Origin: an uncultured Lachnospiraceae bacterium
GTDB lineage: Bacteria > Bacillota > Clostridia > Lachnospirales > Lachnospiraceae
Direction of reading: 5' to 3'
Length of the DNA: 58,655 bases
Assembly: GCA_910587085.1 (NCBI GenBank)
Contig: CAJUMC010000015.1
Coordinates: 1-58,655 of the forward strand
Shown: piece after piece, positions 15,368-23,887 of the stretch
Layout: each line of letters starts with the position of its first letter
How positions within the stretch are numbered: the first letter of the stretch is position 1
The notes under the pieces: model-generated
Told to the model about the DNA's origin: nothing
Database searches by the model: none
Seen by the model: the letters and a program-made list of their open reading frames with translations, nothing else
Position numbers and translations under genes: made by a program

Positions 15368-17764
15368 ATGAATTACGGTTACTTTGATGAGGTGAACAAG
15401 GAGTATGTGATCACGAAGCCGAACACTCCGGCACCTTGGGCGAACTATCTCGGTTCCCCGGCTTACGGCGCGATCATCTCGAACAACGCAGGGGGATACA
15501 GCTTTGTAAAGAGCGGCGCGAACGGGCGCATCATCCGCTATCATTTCAACAGCGACGATACGCCGGGACGCTATGTTTATTTGAGGGACGACGAGTCGAA
15601 GGATTTCTGGTCGGCTTCCTGGCAGCCGGTGGCAAAACCGCTGGATACATACAAGAGCGAGTGCCGCCACGGAACCGCTTACACGAACATAGCAGCGGAT
15701 TACGCGGGTATCCATTCCGAGGTGCTCTATTACGTGCCGCTTGACAAGACCTACGAGGTTTGGCGCGCAAAGATCACGAATACGACGGACAAAGTCCGCA
15801 AAATTTCCGCGTTCGGCTACGCGGAATTTACGAACGACAGCAATTACGAGCAGGATCAGGTAAACCTGCAGTACACGCTGTTCATCACAAGGACGTATTT
15901 TAAAAATGACAATATGATCGTGCAGACGATCAATGAGAACTGCGGCAAAAATGAGGAAGGCAGCAACTGGAGGGAGCGCTTCTTCGCTCTGGCAGGCGCA
16001 CCGGTAACCTCGTACAACGGCGATAAGGCGGCATTCATCGGCAATTACCACACCTACGGCAACCCGGCGGCCGTCGAGAACGGCACATGCGACAATGTGC
16101 TCAATTACAACTCCAACGGCTGCGGTGCGCTGCACACTGCCCTGACTTTACAGCCGGGAGAGACAAAGGAAATCGCGTTCCTCCTCGGACAGACCACCCC
16201 GTCCGCAGCAAAGAAAATCGTGGACGGCTACTCCGATCCCGCGGTTGTCGAGAAGGAAAAGCAGGAGCTCATCGACTACTGGCATGCAAAGCTCGCGAAT
16301 TTCCAGATCAATACGCCGGATGCGGCATTCAACAGCATGGTGAATACATGGAACGCTTACCAGTGCTTTATCACCTTTACCTGGTCGCGGGCGGCTTCCT
16401 TCACATACTGCGGGCAGCGCAACGGCTACGGCTACCGCGATACCGTGCAGGATATCCAGGGCATCATCCATCTTGACCCGGCGATGGCGGAAAAGCAGAT
16501 CCGCTTCATGCTCTCCGCGCAGGTCAACAACGGCGGCGGGCTTCCTCTCGTAAAATACGACCACAACGCCGGGCATGAGGACACGCCGGACGACGATTCC
16601 TACGTGCGCGCGACCGGTCATCCGGCTTACCGCGCCGACGACGCGCTGTGGCTGTTCCCGACGGTCTGGAAATATGTGGCGGAATCCGGCAACAAGGATT
16701 TCATCAATGAGGTGATCCCTTACGCAAACAAGGAGGAGGGCACGGTTTACGACCACTTAAAGCGCGCGATCCGGTTCTCGATGGAGCGTCTCGGCGACCA
16801 CAAGATGCCTGCCGGCCTGCACGCGGACTGGAACGACTGCCTGCGCCTCGGCAAGAAGGGCGAGTCCACATTCGTGGCGATGCAGCTATATTACGCGATG
16901 ACCGTGCTGAAAGGCTTTGCGAAAGACCTGAACGATACAGAATATATTGCATATCTCGAAACGACGCAAAAGGAGCTGGGCGATATCATCCAGAAAGAAT
17001 GCTGGGAGGACGACCGCTATGTCCGCGGCATCAAGGAGGATGGACAGGTCATCGGCTCAAAGCACGATCCGGAAGCAAATATGTGGCTGAACCCGCAGTC
17101 CTGGGCGGTCATCAGCGGTCTGGCAACGAAGGAGCAGGCGGAGGCGGCATTGGAGTCCGTACACCGCGAGCTGAACACAAAATACGGTGTTCGCGTGATG
17201 GCTCCGTCCTATGTGGATCATGCGTTTGACGGCGCTCTGGCTCTTCTGTTCAACCCGTCCACCAAGGAGAACGGCGGTATTTTCTCGCAGCCGCAGGGCT
17301 GGATCATTCTGGCGGAAGCGCTGATGGGTCACGGAAACCGCGCGTTCGAGTATTTCACCGAGAGCTCCCCGGCATCCCAGAACGACGATGCCGATACAAG
17401 AAAGCTTGAGCCGTATGTACACGGACAGTTTACCGAGAGTTCCGAGTCGCCGTTTGAGGGCCGCTCCCATGTACACTGGCTGACCGGGACAGCATCCACC
17501 TGTATGGTGGGCTGCGTGGAAGGTATCTGCGGCATGCGCCCTGACCTTGACGGCCTGTGGGTATGCCCGGCAATCCCGAGCACATGGCAGGGTATGACGA
17601 TGACAAAGACCTTCCGCGGCAAGAAGCTCAATATCACGGTGAAAAACGAGAGCGGTGCGGAAGGCGGGTTCAAGGAATTTTATCTGAACGGGGTGAAGCT
17701 TGACAAACCTTATGTGGCGGCTGCGGATATGAAGGACGAAAACAAAGTCATTATAGTGATGTAA
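15368..17764 (+). CDS. GH94 glycoside phosphorylase (cellobiose/chitobiose phosphorylase-like)
   Basis: 798 residues; AAGGAG precedes the ATG. GH94 enzymes cleave beta-linked disaccharides with inorganic phosphate to give sugar 1-phosphate. The N-terminal beta-sandwich begins MNYGYFDEVNKEYVITKP; the (alpha/alpha)6 barrel carries YGYRDTVQD near 354-362 and the catalytic acid D490 in GLHADWNDCL. The length matches cellobiose and N,N'-diacetylchitobiose phosphorylases (about 800) rather than cellodextrin phosphorylases (about 980). Donor and acceptor specificity cannot be decided by eye. It has no signal peptide, so it acts in the cytosol; no sugar transporter is adjacent. Confidence 0.93.
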   Translation: MNYGYFDEVNKEYVITKPNTPAPWANYLGSPAYGAIISNNAGGYSFVKSGANGRIIRYHFNSDDTPGRYVYLRDDESKDFWSASWQPVAKPLDTYKSECRHGTAYTNIAADYAGIHSEVLYYVPLDKTYEVWRAKITNTTDKVRKISAFGYAEFTNDSNYEQDQVNLQYTLFITRTYFKNDNMIVQTINENCGKNEEGSNWRERFFALAGAPVTSYNGDKAAFIGNYHTYGNPAAVENGTCDNVLNYNSNGCGALHTALTLQPGETKEIAFLLGQTTPSAAKKIVDGYSDPAVVEKEKQELIDYWHAKLANFQINTPDAAFNSMVNTWNAYQCFITFTWSRAASFTYCGQRNGYGYRDTVQDIQGIIHLDPAMAEKQIRFMLSAQVNNGGGLPLVKYDHNAGHEDTPDDDSYVRATGHPAYRADDALWLFPTVWKYVAESGNKDFINEVIPYANKEEGTVYDHLKRAIRFSMERLGDHKMPAGLHADWNDCLRLGKKGESTFVAMQLYYAMTVLKGFAKDLNDTEYIAYLETTQKELGDIIQKECWEDDRYVRGIKEDGQVIGSKHDPEANMWLNPQSWAVISGLATKEQAEAALESVHRELNTKYGVRVMAPSYVDHAFDGALALLFNPSTKENGGIFSQPQGWIILAEALMGHGNRAFEYFTESSPASQNDDADTRKLEPYVHGQFTESSESPFEGRSHVHWLTGTASTCMVGCVEGICGMRPDLDGLWVCPAIPSTWQGMTMTKTFRGKKLNITVKNESGAEGGFKEFYLNGVKLDKPYVAAADMKDENKVIIVM

Positions 17765-17825
17765 ACAAAGCTTTACCTCCGAAGTCCATAAAATAATAAG
17801 GCAGGAATACAGCCAGTTCGATGCG

Positions 17826-17856
17826 CAGACTGCGCGGAACCGGCGGTTCCCGTCTG
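17826..17856 (+). terminator. Hairpin downstream of the phosphorylase
   Basis: CAGAC (17826-17830) pairs with GTCTG (17852-17856), enclosing GGAACC/GGTTCC (17836-17841, 17845-17850). No U-tract, so termination is uncertain. Confidence 0.4.
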
Positions 17857-17971
17857 ACCGGCCGGAGGCGCTCAGAGACTTATTCTAAAGCGTATTAAAC
17901 AGGGAGATTTTTCCTAATTCACCGGCAAAGCATAAGATTCCGGATTCAAGCAGAATAAGGAGAACACGGCA

Positions 17972-18823
17972 ATGAACGGTTATCAGCAGAAATACATCGA
18001 ATTGAAAAAAGAATATGAACGCTCGGACGGCGCTGCTGCCTCGGTGCAATTGCTTTATGAATACAAGGATTTTCTGGAGAAAGAGATCTCTCAGGAAGCA
18101 AAATGGGTGCTGGCAGATGTCTGCGGGATGCTGGGACTTTATAAAACCGCGTTCGATACCCTGCGCCCTCTGGTATCGCGCGGGGACAGACAGGCGCTGA
18201 AGCGGCTTGGAAAACTGCAAAGCCTGCAGGAGCAGGGCGACCAATTTGCCCTGCCCCGGCCGGAGGGCGGAGAGCAACCGGCATATCCGGCGGAGCTGCC
18301 GTCGTTTCGCTACCACCCGAATCCGCTGGCGACAGGCGCTTTTATACGGACGGATTCGCCTGTAAACTGCAGCTGCTGCGGAAAGAAAGTAAATATTTAT
18401 TACAACGGGCCGTTTTATTCCGTTGAGAATATTAACGGTCTGTGCCCGGAATGTATTTCCAGCGGAAAGGCAGCGGAAAAATTTGACGGGGAATTCCAGG
18501 ATGAAGCTTCCCTGGAAGCCGGTGTGGATGACGAGGAAAAACGGGACGAGCTGATTCACCGCACCCCCGGCTATCAAGGCTGGCAGCAGGAATACTGGCG
18601 GGCGCACTGCGGGGATTACTGTGCCTTCACAGGATACGTGGGATACCGGGAACTAAAGCAGATGGGGATTGCGGAAGAGCTTCTGGACGATTCGGTCTGG
18701 AATCAATGGATGGCGGAACCGGAGGAAATGCTGAAGAATCTGGTGAACGGCGGCAGTGTCCAGGGATATTTGTTCCGGTGTCTGCATTGCGGAAAGAACC
18801 TGCTGTGGATTGACTGCGACTGA
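17972..18823 (+). CDS. CbrC-family protein (UPF0167)
   Basis: 283 residues, AAGGAG before the ATG. From about residue 110 the sequence fits the CbrC/UPF0167 family: FRYHPNPLATGAF, zinc-binding-like CSCCGKK and CPEC pairs, RTPGYQGWQQEYWRAHCGDYC and the C-terminal FRCLHCG. E. coli CbrC has been linked to colicin E2 tolerance, but the biochemical role is unknown. The first 100 residues are a helical, possibly TPR-like extension not found in short members. Single gene between two hairpins. Confidence 0.85.
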   Translation: MNGYQQKYIELKKEYERSDGAAASVQLLYEYKDFLEKEISQEAKWVLADVCGMLGLYKTAFDTLRPLVSRGDRQALKRLGKLQSLQEQGDQFALPRPEGGEQPAYPAELPSFRYHPNPLATGAFIRTDSPVNCSCCGKKVNIYYNGPFYSVENINGLCPECISSGKAAEKFDGEFQDEASLEAGVDDEEKRDELIHRTPGYQGWQQEYWRAHCGDYCAFTGYVGYRELKQMGIAEELLDDSVWNQWMAEPEEMLKNLVNGGSVQGYLFRCLHCGKNLLWIDCD

Positions 18824-18901
18824 TCCCGGATGCCCTTATGCGCGGACACGAACCGAACGCCCGCCCACTGCATATAATTTCATAGATAGTAAAATGCAAA
18901 G

Positions 18902-18933
18902 GGGACTGTGCGAGAAAACTGCGCAGTCCCTTT
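18902..18933 (+). terminator. Rho-independent terminator after the CbrC gene
   Basis: GGGACTGTGC (18902-18911) pairs with GCGCAGTCCC (18921-18930) through one G-U pair, then TTT. Confidence 0.75.
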
Positions 18934-18966
18934 CCTGTGAGGATATAGGAGGTCTATGGAAATTCT

Positions 18967-19788
18967 ATGAAGTTTGCAGACTTGATTCCGGTTTTTGCCG
19001 GCACCGGCTTTACCTTTTTTATGACGATGGCGGGCGCTGCGATGGTTTTTCTGCTGGGAAAACAGATGAAACAGCAGCTGCTGAAGGCCTTTATGGGCTT
19101 CGCGGGCGGCGTTATGATCGCAGCCTCGGTCTGGTCGCTGCTGCTCCCGGCGATTGAAGAGGCAGGGAGACAGGGAAAATCCGGTGTTATCCCGGCCGGT
19201 GGCGGTTTCCTGCTCGGCAGCCTGTTTTTCCTTCTGGTCGATTATGTACTTCAAAAGCTTCATGCTCAGAAAATGCGTGCCGCGGAACTCAAAGCAGAAA
19301 GCGCCGGACGGCACAGACTGTCGAAAAAAATGACAATGCTTTTTCTTGCCGTCACGCTCCACAATATCCCGGAGGGCATGGCGGTCGGCATGGCATTTGC
19401 GATGGCTGCACAGACCAGCGGAGCGGCAGGTGTCACGCTGGTATCCGCAATCGCGCTGGCCGTGGGAATCGGCATCCAGAACTTCCCGGAGGGAGCTGCG
19501 ATCGCGCTGCCGCTCCGCCAGGAAAATCTGAGCCGCCGGAAAGCGTTTTTTTACGGAGCGCTGTCCGGAATCGTGGAACCGATCGCCGGTATCCTGACCG
19601 TGCTCGCAGCAGGCTCCATCCAGTCGATGCTGCCGTGGATGCTCTCGTTCGCGGCGGGAGCGATGATCTATGTTGTCGTCGAAGAGCTGATCCCGGAAGC
19701 CCATGTGGAAGCCGGCGTAAAAATCGGCACCATCGGCGCGCTGGTCGGCTTCCTTGCAATGATGGTTCTCGATGTAGCTCTCGGCTAG
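18967..19788 (+). CDS. ZIP-family metal ion transporter
   Basis: A 273-residue membrane protein with eight predicted helices. Metal-binding motifs of the ZIP family are present: HNIPEG at 132-137 and QNFPEG at 171-176, with an acidic EE pair near 222 in VVVEELIPEAH. It likely imports zinc or another divalent cation, like ZupT and the GufA group. AGGAGG at 18947-18952 lies 14 bases before this ATG, and a four-codon frame (18956-18970) overlaps the start as ATGA. No metal-responsive operator was recognised upstream. Confidence 0.93.
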   Translation: MKFADLIPVFAGTGFTFFMTMAGAAMVFLLGKQMKQQLLKAFMGFAGGVMIAASVWSLLLPAIEEAGRQGKSGVIPAGGGFLLGSLFFLLVDYVLQKLHAQKMRAAELKAESAGRHRLSKKMTMLFLAVTLHNIPEGMAVGMAFAMAAQTSGAAGVTLVSAIALAVGIGIQNFPEGAAIALPLRQENLSRRKAFFYGALSGIVEPIAGILTVLAAGSIQSMLPWMLSFAAGAMIYVVVEELIPEAHVEAGVKIGTIGALVGFLAMMVLDVALG

Positions 19789-19835
19789 GAAGGATGACGG
19801 CATCCATTCCCGCACACAGCTGAAGATGCCGCCAA

Positions 19836-19858
19836 GCTGCCCGCCCGCAGGGGGCAGC
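19836..19858. terminator. Hairpin between convergent ZIP and LtaS-like genes
   Basis: GCTGCCC (19836-19842) and GGGCAGC (19852-19858), 7 bp, in the 74-base gap between the two stop codons. No strong U-tract on either side. Confidence 0.45.
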
Positions 19859-19862
19859 GGCG

Positions 19863-22262
19863 TCAGTCCTCACCATCCAGCTCCGGATTGTCCTTAGGGA
19901 AAATCTCCGAAAGGATTTTCTCGGTGATCACAAGCGGCTCGGTGCTGCTCAGAACCTGATCGTCCGTCCCCTGCTGAGCCACGGCAATATTGGCGTCGAT
20001 CGCCGGCAGCGGCATAATAGCGGAGAGGATGGTGTCGCTGACGTACATGGTTGGCATCTCCTCCCCGTCCGCCCGGACGACGCTGTACGGCGTAAAGCCC
20101 TCACCGGTCAGAAATACCGTGTAAGTTTTTTCATTTCCCTTCGGGGCGTTGCTGTCGGCAAACGCCCGAATCGACCGTAGAACAATCGGATCAATTCCCA
20201 TCCGCATCTCTGCCGGCAGGTACGGATTCTCGCCGTGATAAGCATTCTGATCGCCGTAGAGCATATCGTACTCCAGAATTTCCAGTTCCTCCAGATAAAG
20301 ATCGGAAGTCATCTGCGTCTGATGAAACCCGTTAATCACACCGCCGCGGATGCCTAACCGATCAAGAACGTAGGAATACAGCTGATATGCCTCCAGATCC
20401 CGGCGCTCCGGCTCAAGCTCAAAATTGCTCCAAACAACATACGGTGTCTGGAAAAGATTTCCATCCAGGAGCTGTTCCGGGGCAAGCTTCAGACCCGGAA
20501 GATGATCGCCGTACATAACAAGAATCGTGTCCTCTCCGATGCTCTCCAGCCTTGCAATCAGATCCGCCACAAAAACATCCATCTCATGAATCTGACTGGT
20601 ATAATAAAGCAGCTGATAATAGGTTTCCTCCGAATATCCCTCCGGCAGAGTCAGATCAATAGCCGGCTCGGATAACACAGGACCGGTCGGATAGCTTCCG
20701 TGGCCCTGTACGGAAATGGCATAGACTAAATCCGGATTTTCCGTTGATTTCAGCGCCTTTGCTATCTCGCCGACCAGCACGTTGTCCTTTGCCCAGTTGA
20801 GCGGGGTACGCTCCACATGATTCATATATTCGATCGACGTAAAAGTGTCAAATCCGAGATTCGGAAACACCTTATGGCGCTCGTAAAAGGTTCCGTCATT
20901 ATTGTGGATCGCGTGGGTGCTGTAGCCGAGCGGTTTCAGTACATAACCCACGCTTTCGCAGGTGGTTTCCTTGAGAATGGTCTTGTAGGGATATTCGCCG
21001 GGTCCGAAGAAATCCAGGTTCATTCCGGTGATTACCTCAAACTCCGTATTTGCCGTACCCGCGCCGACGCTCGGAACGCTCAGCCTGCCGGATGTAAATT
21101 CCGCCATCAGCCTGTGAAAATTTGGAAGCGGATCCTCGGTGAAGCTGCTGCCGAGGATGGTTGTCGGATCAAAAAACGACTCCAGCTGAAGGAAAATAAT
21201 ATTCGGCGTCCCGGGAAGCTCCTGATCCGGATCAGCTGGGCCGTCGGTTCCCGGTGTCCCTGCTGTGCTCCCGCTGGTTCCCGGCTTGTTGCTGTCCCCG
21301 GTACCAGTTGTTCCGGATGCGCTGCTCCCGCTGGTTCCCGGTCTGTCATTCTCCCCGGCTGCCCCCGATGCATGGCTGCCGCCGGTTCCCGGCCCGTCGC
21401 CCTCTCCCGGCGTTCCGGATGAGCTGTCCCCGCCGGTTCCGGACACATTATCCTGCCCCGTACCGGTTATTCCGGGCGTGCTTCCGCTGCTTCCCGGCAT
21501 ATCCTCCTTATCCGTTCCCGGCTTCGGATTATTCTCCAGATCAGCCGCGTTTACAAGCGTCCCGTTTTCGATCGCCTCGATAATATGGTAAACATATTCA
21601 TCCGAATACTTTTTCGGTTTCGGAATTCCGGTATTGAGCACGCTGCTCACAAAGCAGTACGGCAGCCCGTAATTGTGATAGGCATCCGCCAGATTGCCGA
21701 AGTTCTCGGAGATCACCGAAAACCGGACAAGTCCCTCCGTGGCGACAATGCCGCTGGCCAGAATAATAACAAAAAAGGCGGCGGCCTTCATAAACGGCAG
21801 CTTTATCTGCTTTTTCATTTTGCGGAACAGGACAGCGCAGCCGATTACGGCGAGCAGGAGCAGAATACCGATCATCGCCAGCTGCCACGCGGAAAGATAG
21901 TGGTTCCAGATATTGATGGCGGACTGGATCATCGTGATATCCACAAAGGTAAACGGCGTCGTGCGGAACTGCAGCAGGATAAAGTCGGTAACGCCGACAA
22001 TTACCCACAGCAGCGAAATAATAGTCAATACAAAAAATCTCCGTGCAAAAAAGAGCGCCGGTGCAAGCGTAACCGCAATAATCAGTACATTATACGCAAA
22101 AACAACCGGATGAGTAAACAGGGCTCCCAGCGCACGGAAAACAGATTCCCTGGAAAAGCCGTCAACAATCAGGTTCAGAACCGCGGCGATCAGAAAAATT
22201 TCAGCCACCGGCTTCTGCAGAAAATGCAGAAGTGCTTTTTTGTTCGGTTTTTTTATCTTCAT
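19863..22262 (-). CDS. LtaS-like membrane sulfatase (lipoteichoic acid synthase family)
   Basis: 799 residues from the ATG at 22262, with GGAGG 5 bases upstream. About five membrane helices (1-190) are followed by an extracellular sulfatase-fold domain starting at NIIFLQLESFFDP, with the likely nucleophile Thr in VGAGTANTEFE and metal ligands in MYGDHLPGL. LtaS enzymes transfer glycerol phosphate from phosphatidylglycerol onto lipoteichoic acid on the outer face of the membrane. A roughly 110-residue Gly/Ser/Thr/Pro-rich linker (about 245-355) in near-repeats of 17-19 residues separates the halves; most family members have a short linker. The exact substrate could be another glycerol-phosphate polymer. 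Confidence 0.9.
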   Translation of the reverse strand: MKIKKPNKKALLHFLQKPVAEIFLIAAVLNLIVDGFSRESVFRALGALFTHPVVFAYNVLIIAVTLAPALFFARRFFVLTIISLLWVIVGVTDFILLQFRTTPFTFVDITMIQSAINIWNHYLSAWQLAMIGILLLLAVIGCAVLFRKMKKQIKLPFMKAAAFFVIILASGIVATEGLVRFSVISENFGNLADAYHNYGLPYCFVSSVLNTGIPKPKKYSDEYVYHIIEAIENGTLVNAADLENNPKPGTDKEDMPGSSGSTPGITGTGQDNVSGTGGDSSSGTPGEGDGPGTGGSHASGAAGENDRPGTSGSSASGTTGTGDSNKPGTSGSTAGTPGTDGPADPDQELPGTPNIIFLQLESFFDPTTILGSSFTEDPLPNFHRLMAEFTSGRLSVPSVGAGTANTEFEVITGMNLDFFGPGEYPYKTILKETTCESVGYVLKPLGYSTHAIHNNDGTFYERHKVFPNLGFDTFTSIEYMNHVERTPLNWAKDNVLVGEIAKALKSTENPDLVYAISVQGHGSYPTGPVLSEPAIDLTLPEGYSEETYYQLLYYTSQIHEMDVFVADLIARLESIGEDTILVMYGDHLPGLKLAPEQLLDGNLFQTPYVVWSNFELEPERRDLEAYQLYSYVLDRLGIRGGVINGFHQTQMTSDLYLEELEILEYDMLYGDQNAYHGENPYLPAEMRMGIDPIVLRSIRAFADSNAPKGNEKTYTVFLTGEGFTPYSVVRADGEEMPTMYVSDTILSAIMPLPAIDANIAVAQQGTDDQVLSSTEPLVITEKILSEIFPKDNPELDGED

Positions 22263-22546
22263 GACAACCTCCGTGTCAAAGCAGGCGCGCATTTGGCGGG
22301 AACATTCTCACCGCAACGGCTGGAAAAGCCCGGCTGCAAAAGGGCGCCGGTATCATGTCCGATGCTTTATACCATATCAGATAACATCACGAGCGTCAAT
22401 AAGCTCTTTGGACACTGTGTCCGGTTTTCTGCGGTTTTTCTGCTTGCTCCTGCTGTATTTTGACGAATCCTCAGCTGATTTCCTGCCGTCATGCCGCTGC
22501 CGTCAGTAAATTGCAGCGTTTTTCTTTTCCGATTTCCCGTCAGGCA
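22263..22546. other. Divergent intergenic region between ltaS-like gene and truA
   Basis: No gene supported. On the minus strand TTGACG followed 17 bases later by TATGGT (with TG one base before it), around 22370-22415, is a possible promoter for the LtaS-like gene, leaving a leader of over 100 bases. The rest is featureless by eye. Confidence 0.35.
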
Positions 22547-22555
22547 TGCTATACT
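22547..22555 (+). promoter_or_regulatory. truA extended -10 promoter
   Basis: TGCTATACT at 22547-22555 is an extended -10; the -35 (TTCCGA, 22527-22532) is weak. The truA ATG is about 40 bases downstream. Confidence 0.5.
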
Positions 22556-22596
22556 GTATTGGCAAGAAAATTCTGGATAAAATAAGGGAGACGCGT

Positions 22597-23523
22597 ATGA
22601 ATATTTGCATGACAGCAGCCTACGACGGCAGCAGGTTTGCGGGATGGCAGAAAAATAAAAATACCGGCGGGAAACGGGCTCTGCAGGATATTTTCGAACT
22701 GGTGCTTTCGGATTACTTCGGACAGTCAGTAAAGGTAACCGCCGCGGGGCGCACGGACGCCGGGGTCAGCGCGCTCGGCCAGGTGCTCAATTTTCATATA
22801 CAAAATGGGAAACCTGCCCTGCAGGGAGCCGTACCGGAAATACAAAATGCTTCAGAGCAGCCATACCCGGCTGCAAAGGGACAATGCCGGAGCAGGGTAC
22901 CGGTGCAGTTTCATTCCGCGGCACAGGAACAGGCTCTGTGCAGGGCACTGAACCGGGCGCTTCAGGCAGCGCTCAGCGAAAGCGAAAAAAACGCTGCCGC
23001 AGTCCGCGCCGTGCGGATTGTACCGGAACGCTTTCACAGCCGTTTTGACGCTATCGGAAAAACTTATCTTTATCTGATGGACGAGCGGGAACGCCCCCAT
23101 GTTTTCACAAGAGCCTGCGCCTTTCCTGCGGGCGGCGCTCTGGATGTCAATGCAATGCGCAGCGCGGCGGCTTTTATGACCGGAACTCACGATTTCCGGG
23201 CTTTTACCTCTCTTTCAGAAACAGCGAAAGGCTGCCGAAGCACGATCCGGACAATTACGGAGCTTAGCATTGACCGGATAACGGCCGGCCCGTGCCGTGT
23301 GCCGCTGCTTTGTATCACAGTAACGGGAGACGGCTTTCTTTACCACGCAGTTCGTATTCTTGCCGGAACTCTGTACGAGGTCGGCACGGGAAAACGCTCT
23401 GTGGTAAGCATTGCGGAGCTTTTCGGAACGGATGCGCGGCGGAGCGAGGCGGGCATGCTTCTTCCAGGAGAAGCGCTGTTTCTGAAGGAGGTATATTATC
23501 AAGACTGCCGTACTAAATCGTAA
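22597..23523 (+). CDS. truA: tRNA pseudouridine synthase A
   Basis: TruA makes pseudouridine at positions 38-40 of tRNA anticodon stems. 308 residues from the ATG at 22597 (AAGGGAG upstream); the catalytic D54 is in GRTDAGVSALGQV, followed by FHSRFDAIGKTYLY and GDGFLYHAVRILAGTL. The family is usually about 245-270 residues. The extra length is a 35-40 residue polar insert after NFHIQNG (about 70-108), rich in Ala/Gln/Pro, between otherwise conserved blocks. The reading frame is intact. Confidence 0.93.
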   Translation: MNICMTAAYDGSRFAGWQKNKNTGGKRALQDIFELVLSDYFGQSVKVTAAGRTDAGVSALGQVLNFHIQNGKPALQGAVPEIQNASEQPYPAAKGQCRSRVPVQFHSAAQEQALCRALNRALQAALSESEKNAAAVRAVRIVPERFHSRFDAIGKTYLYLMDERERPHVFTRACAFPAGGALDVNAMRSAAAFMTGTHDFRAFTSLSETAKGCRSTIRTITELSIDRITAGPCRVPLLCITVTGDGFLYHAVRILAGTLYEVGTGKRSVVSIAELFGTDARRSEAGMLLPGEALFLKEVYYQDCRTKS

Positions 23524-23529
23524 AACCAC

Positions 23530-23760
23530 GTTGGGAGCAACCAGAAAAGCAAAAAGGACAAAGAGAAAGGCGGAGCGGCGGGAAGCAGGATAAAAGACAG
23601 ATAAAAACAAAGAGACATAAGGGCAAATGCAAACAGGACGACGGAAAAAAGGCAGAGGAAAAAAGACAGAGGAAAGAAACCGCATATTGAGAAAAAATCA
23701 TATTACTAAAAAATGATATTAAAAAAAGCACTTATGGTAAAATCAGACAAAAACTCAGGG
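23530..23760 (+). other. Purine-rich intergenic stretch
   Basis: For about 200 bases after truA the plus strand is nearly all A and G. No gene with a ribosome site is seen; the pyrimidine-rich complement gives an open frame with low-complexity, hydrophobic coding that is probably accidental. A hairpin GCTGTTT/AAACAGC (23761-23767, 23772-23778) follows. Confidence 0.5.
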
Positions 23761-23800
23761 GCTGTTTTCGTAAACAGCAGAAACTCAACAGTAGGATTTA

Positions 23801-23828
23801 TTGACAAGAAAAGAGAAAGGTGTATAAT
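23801..23828 (+). promoter_or_regulatory. Consensus promoter for the lipoprotein gene
   Basis: TTGACA (23801-23806), 16 bases, TATAAT (23823-23828): both hexamers perfect. Transcription would start about 50 bases before the ATG. Confidence 0.9.
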
Positions 23829-23887
23829 ATAGGATATACAGCAGATGTAAGGGGCTGTGGTTTCCTAGTTTGAGATTGGAGGGATTT

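Noticed and set aside
23513..23731. Minus-strand hydrophobic frame in the purine-rich stretch
   Set aside because: Low-complexity Phe/Leu/Ser-rich translation expected from a pyrimidine tract; no ribosome site.
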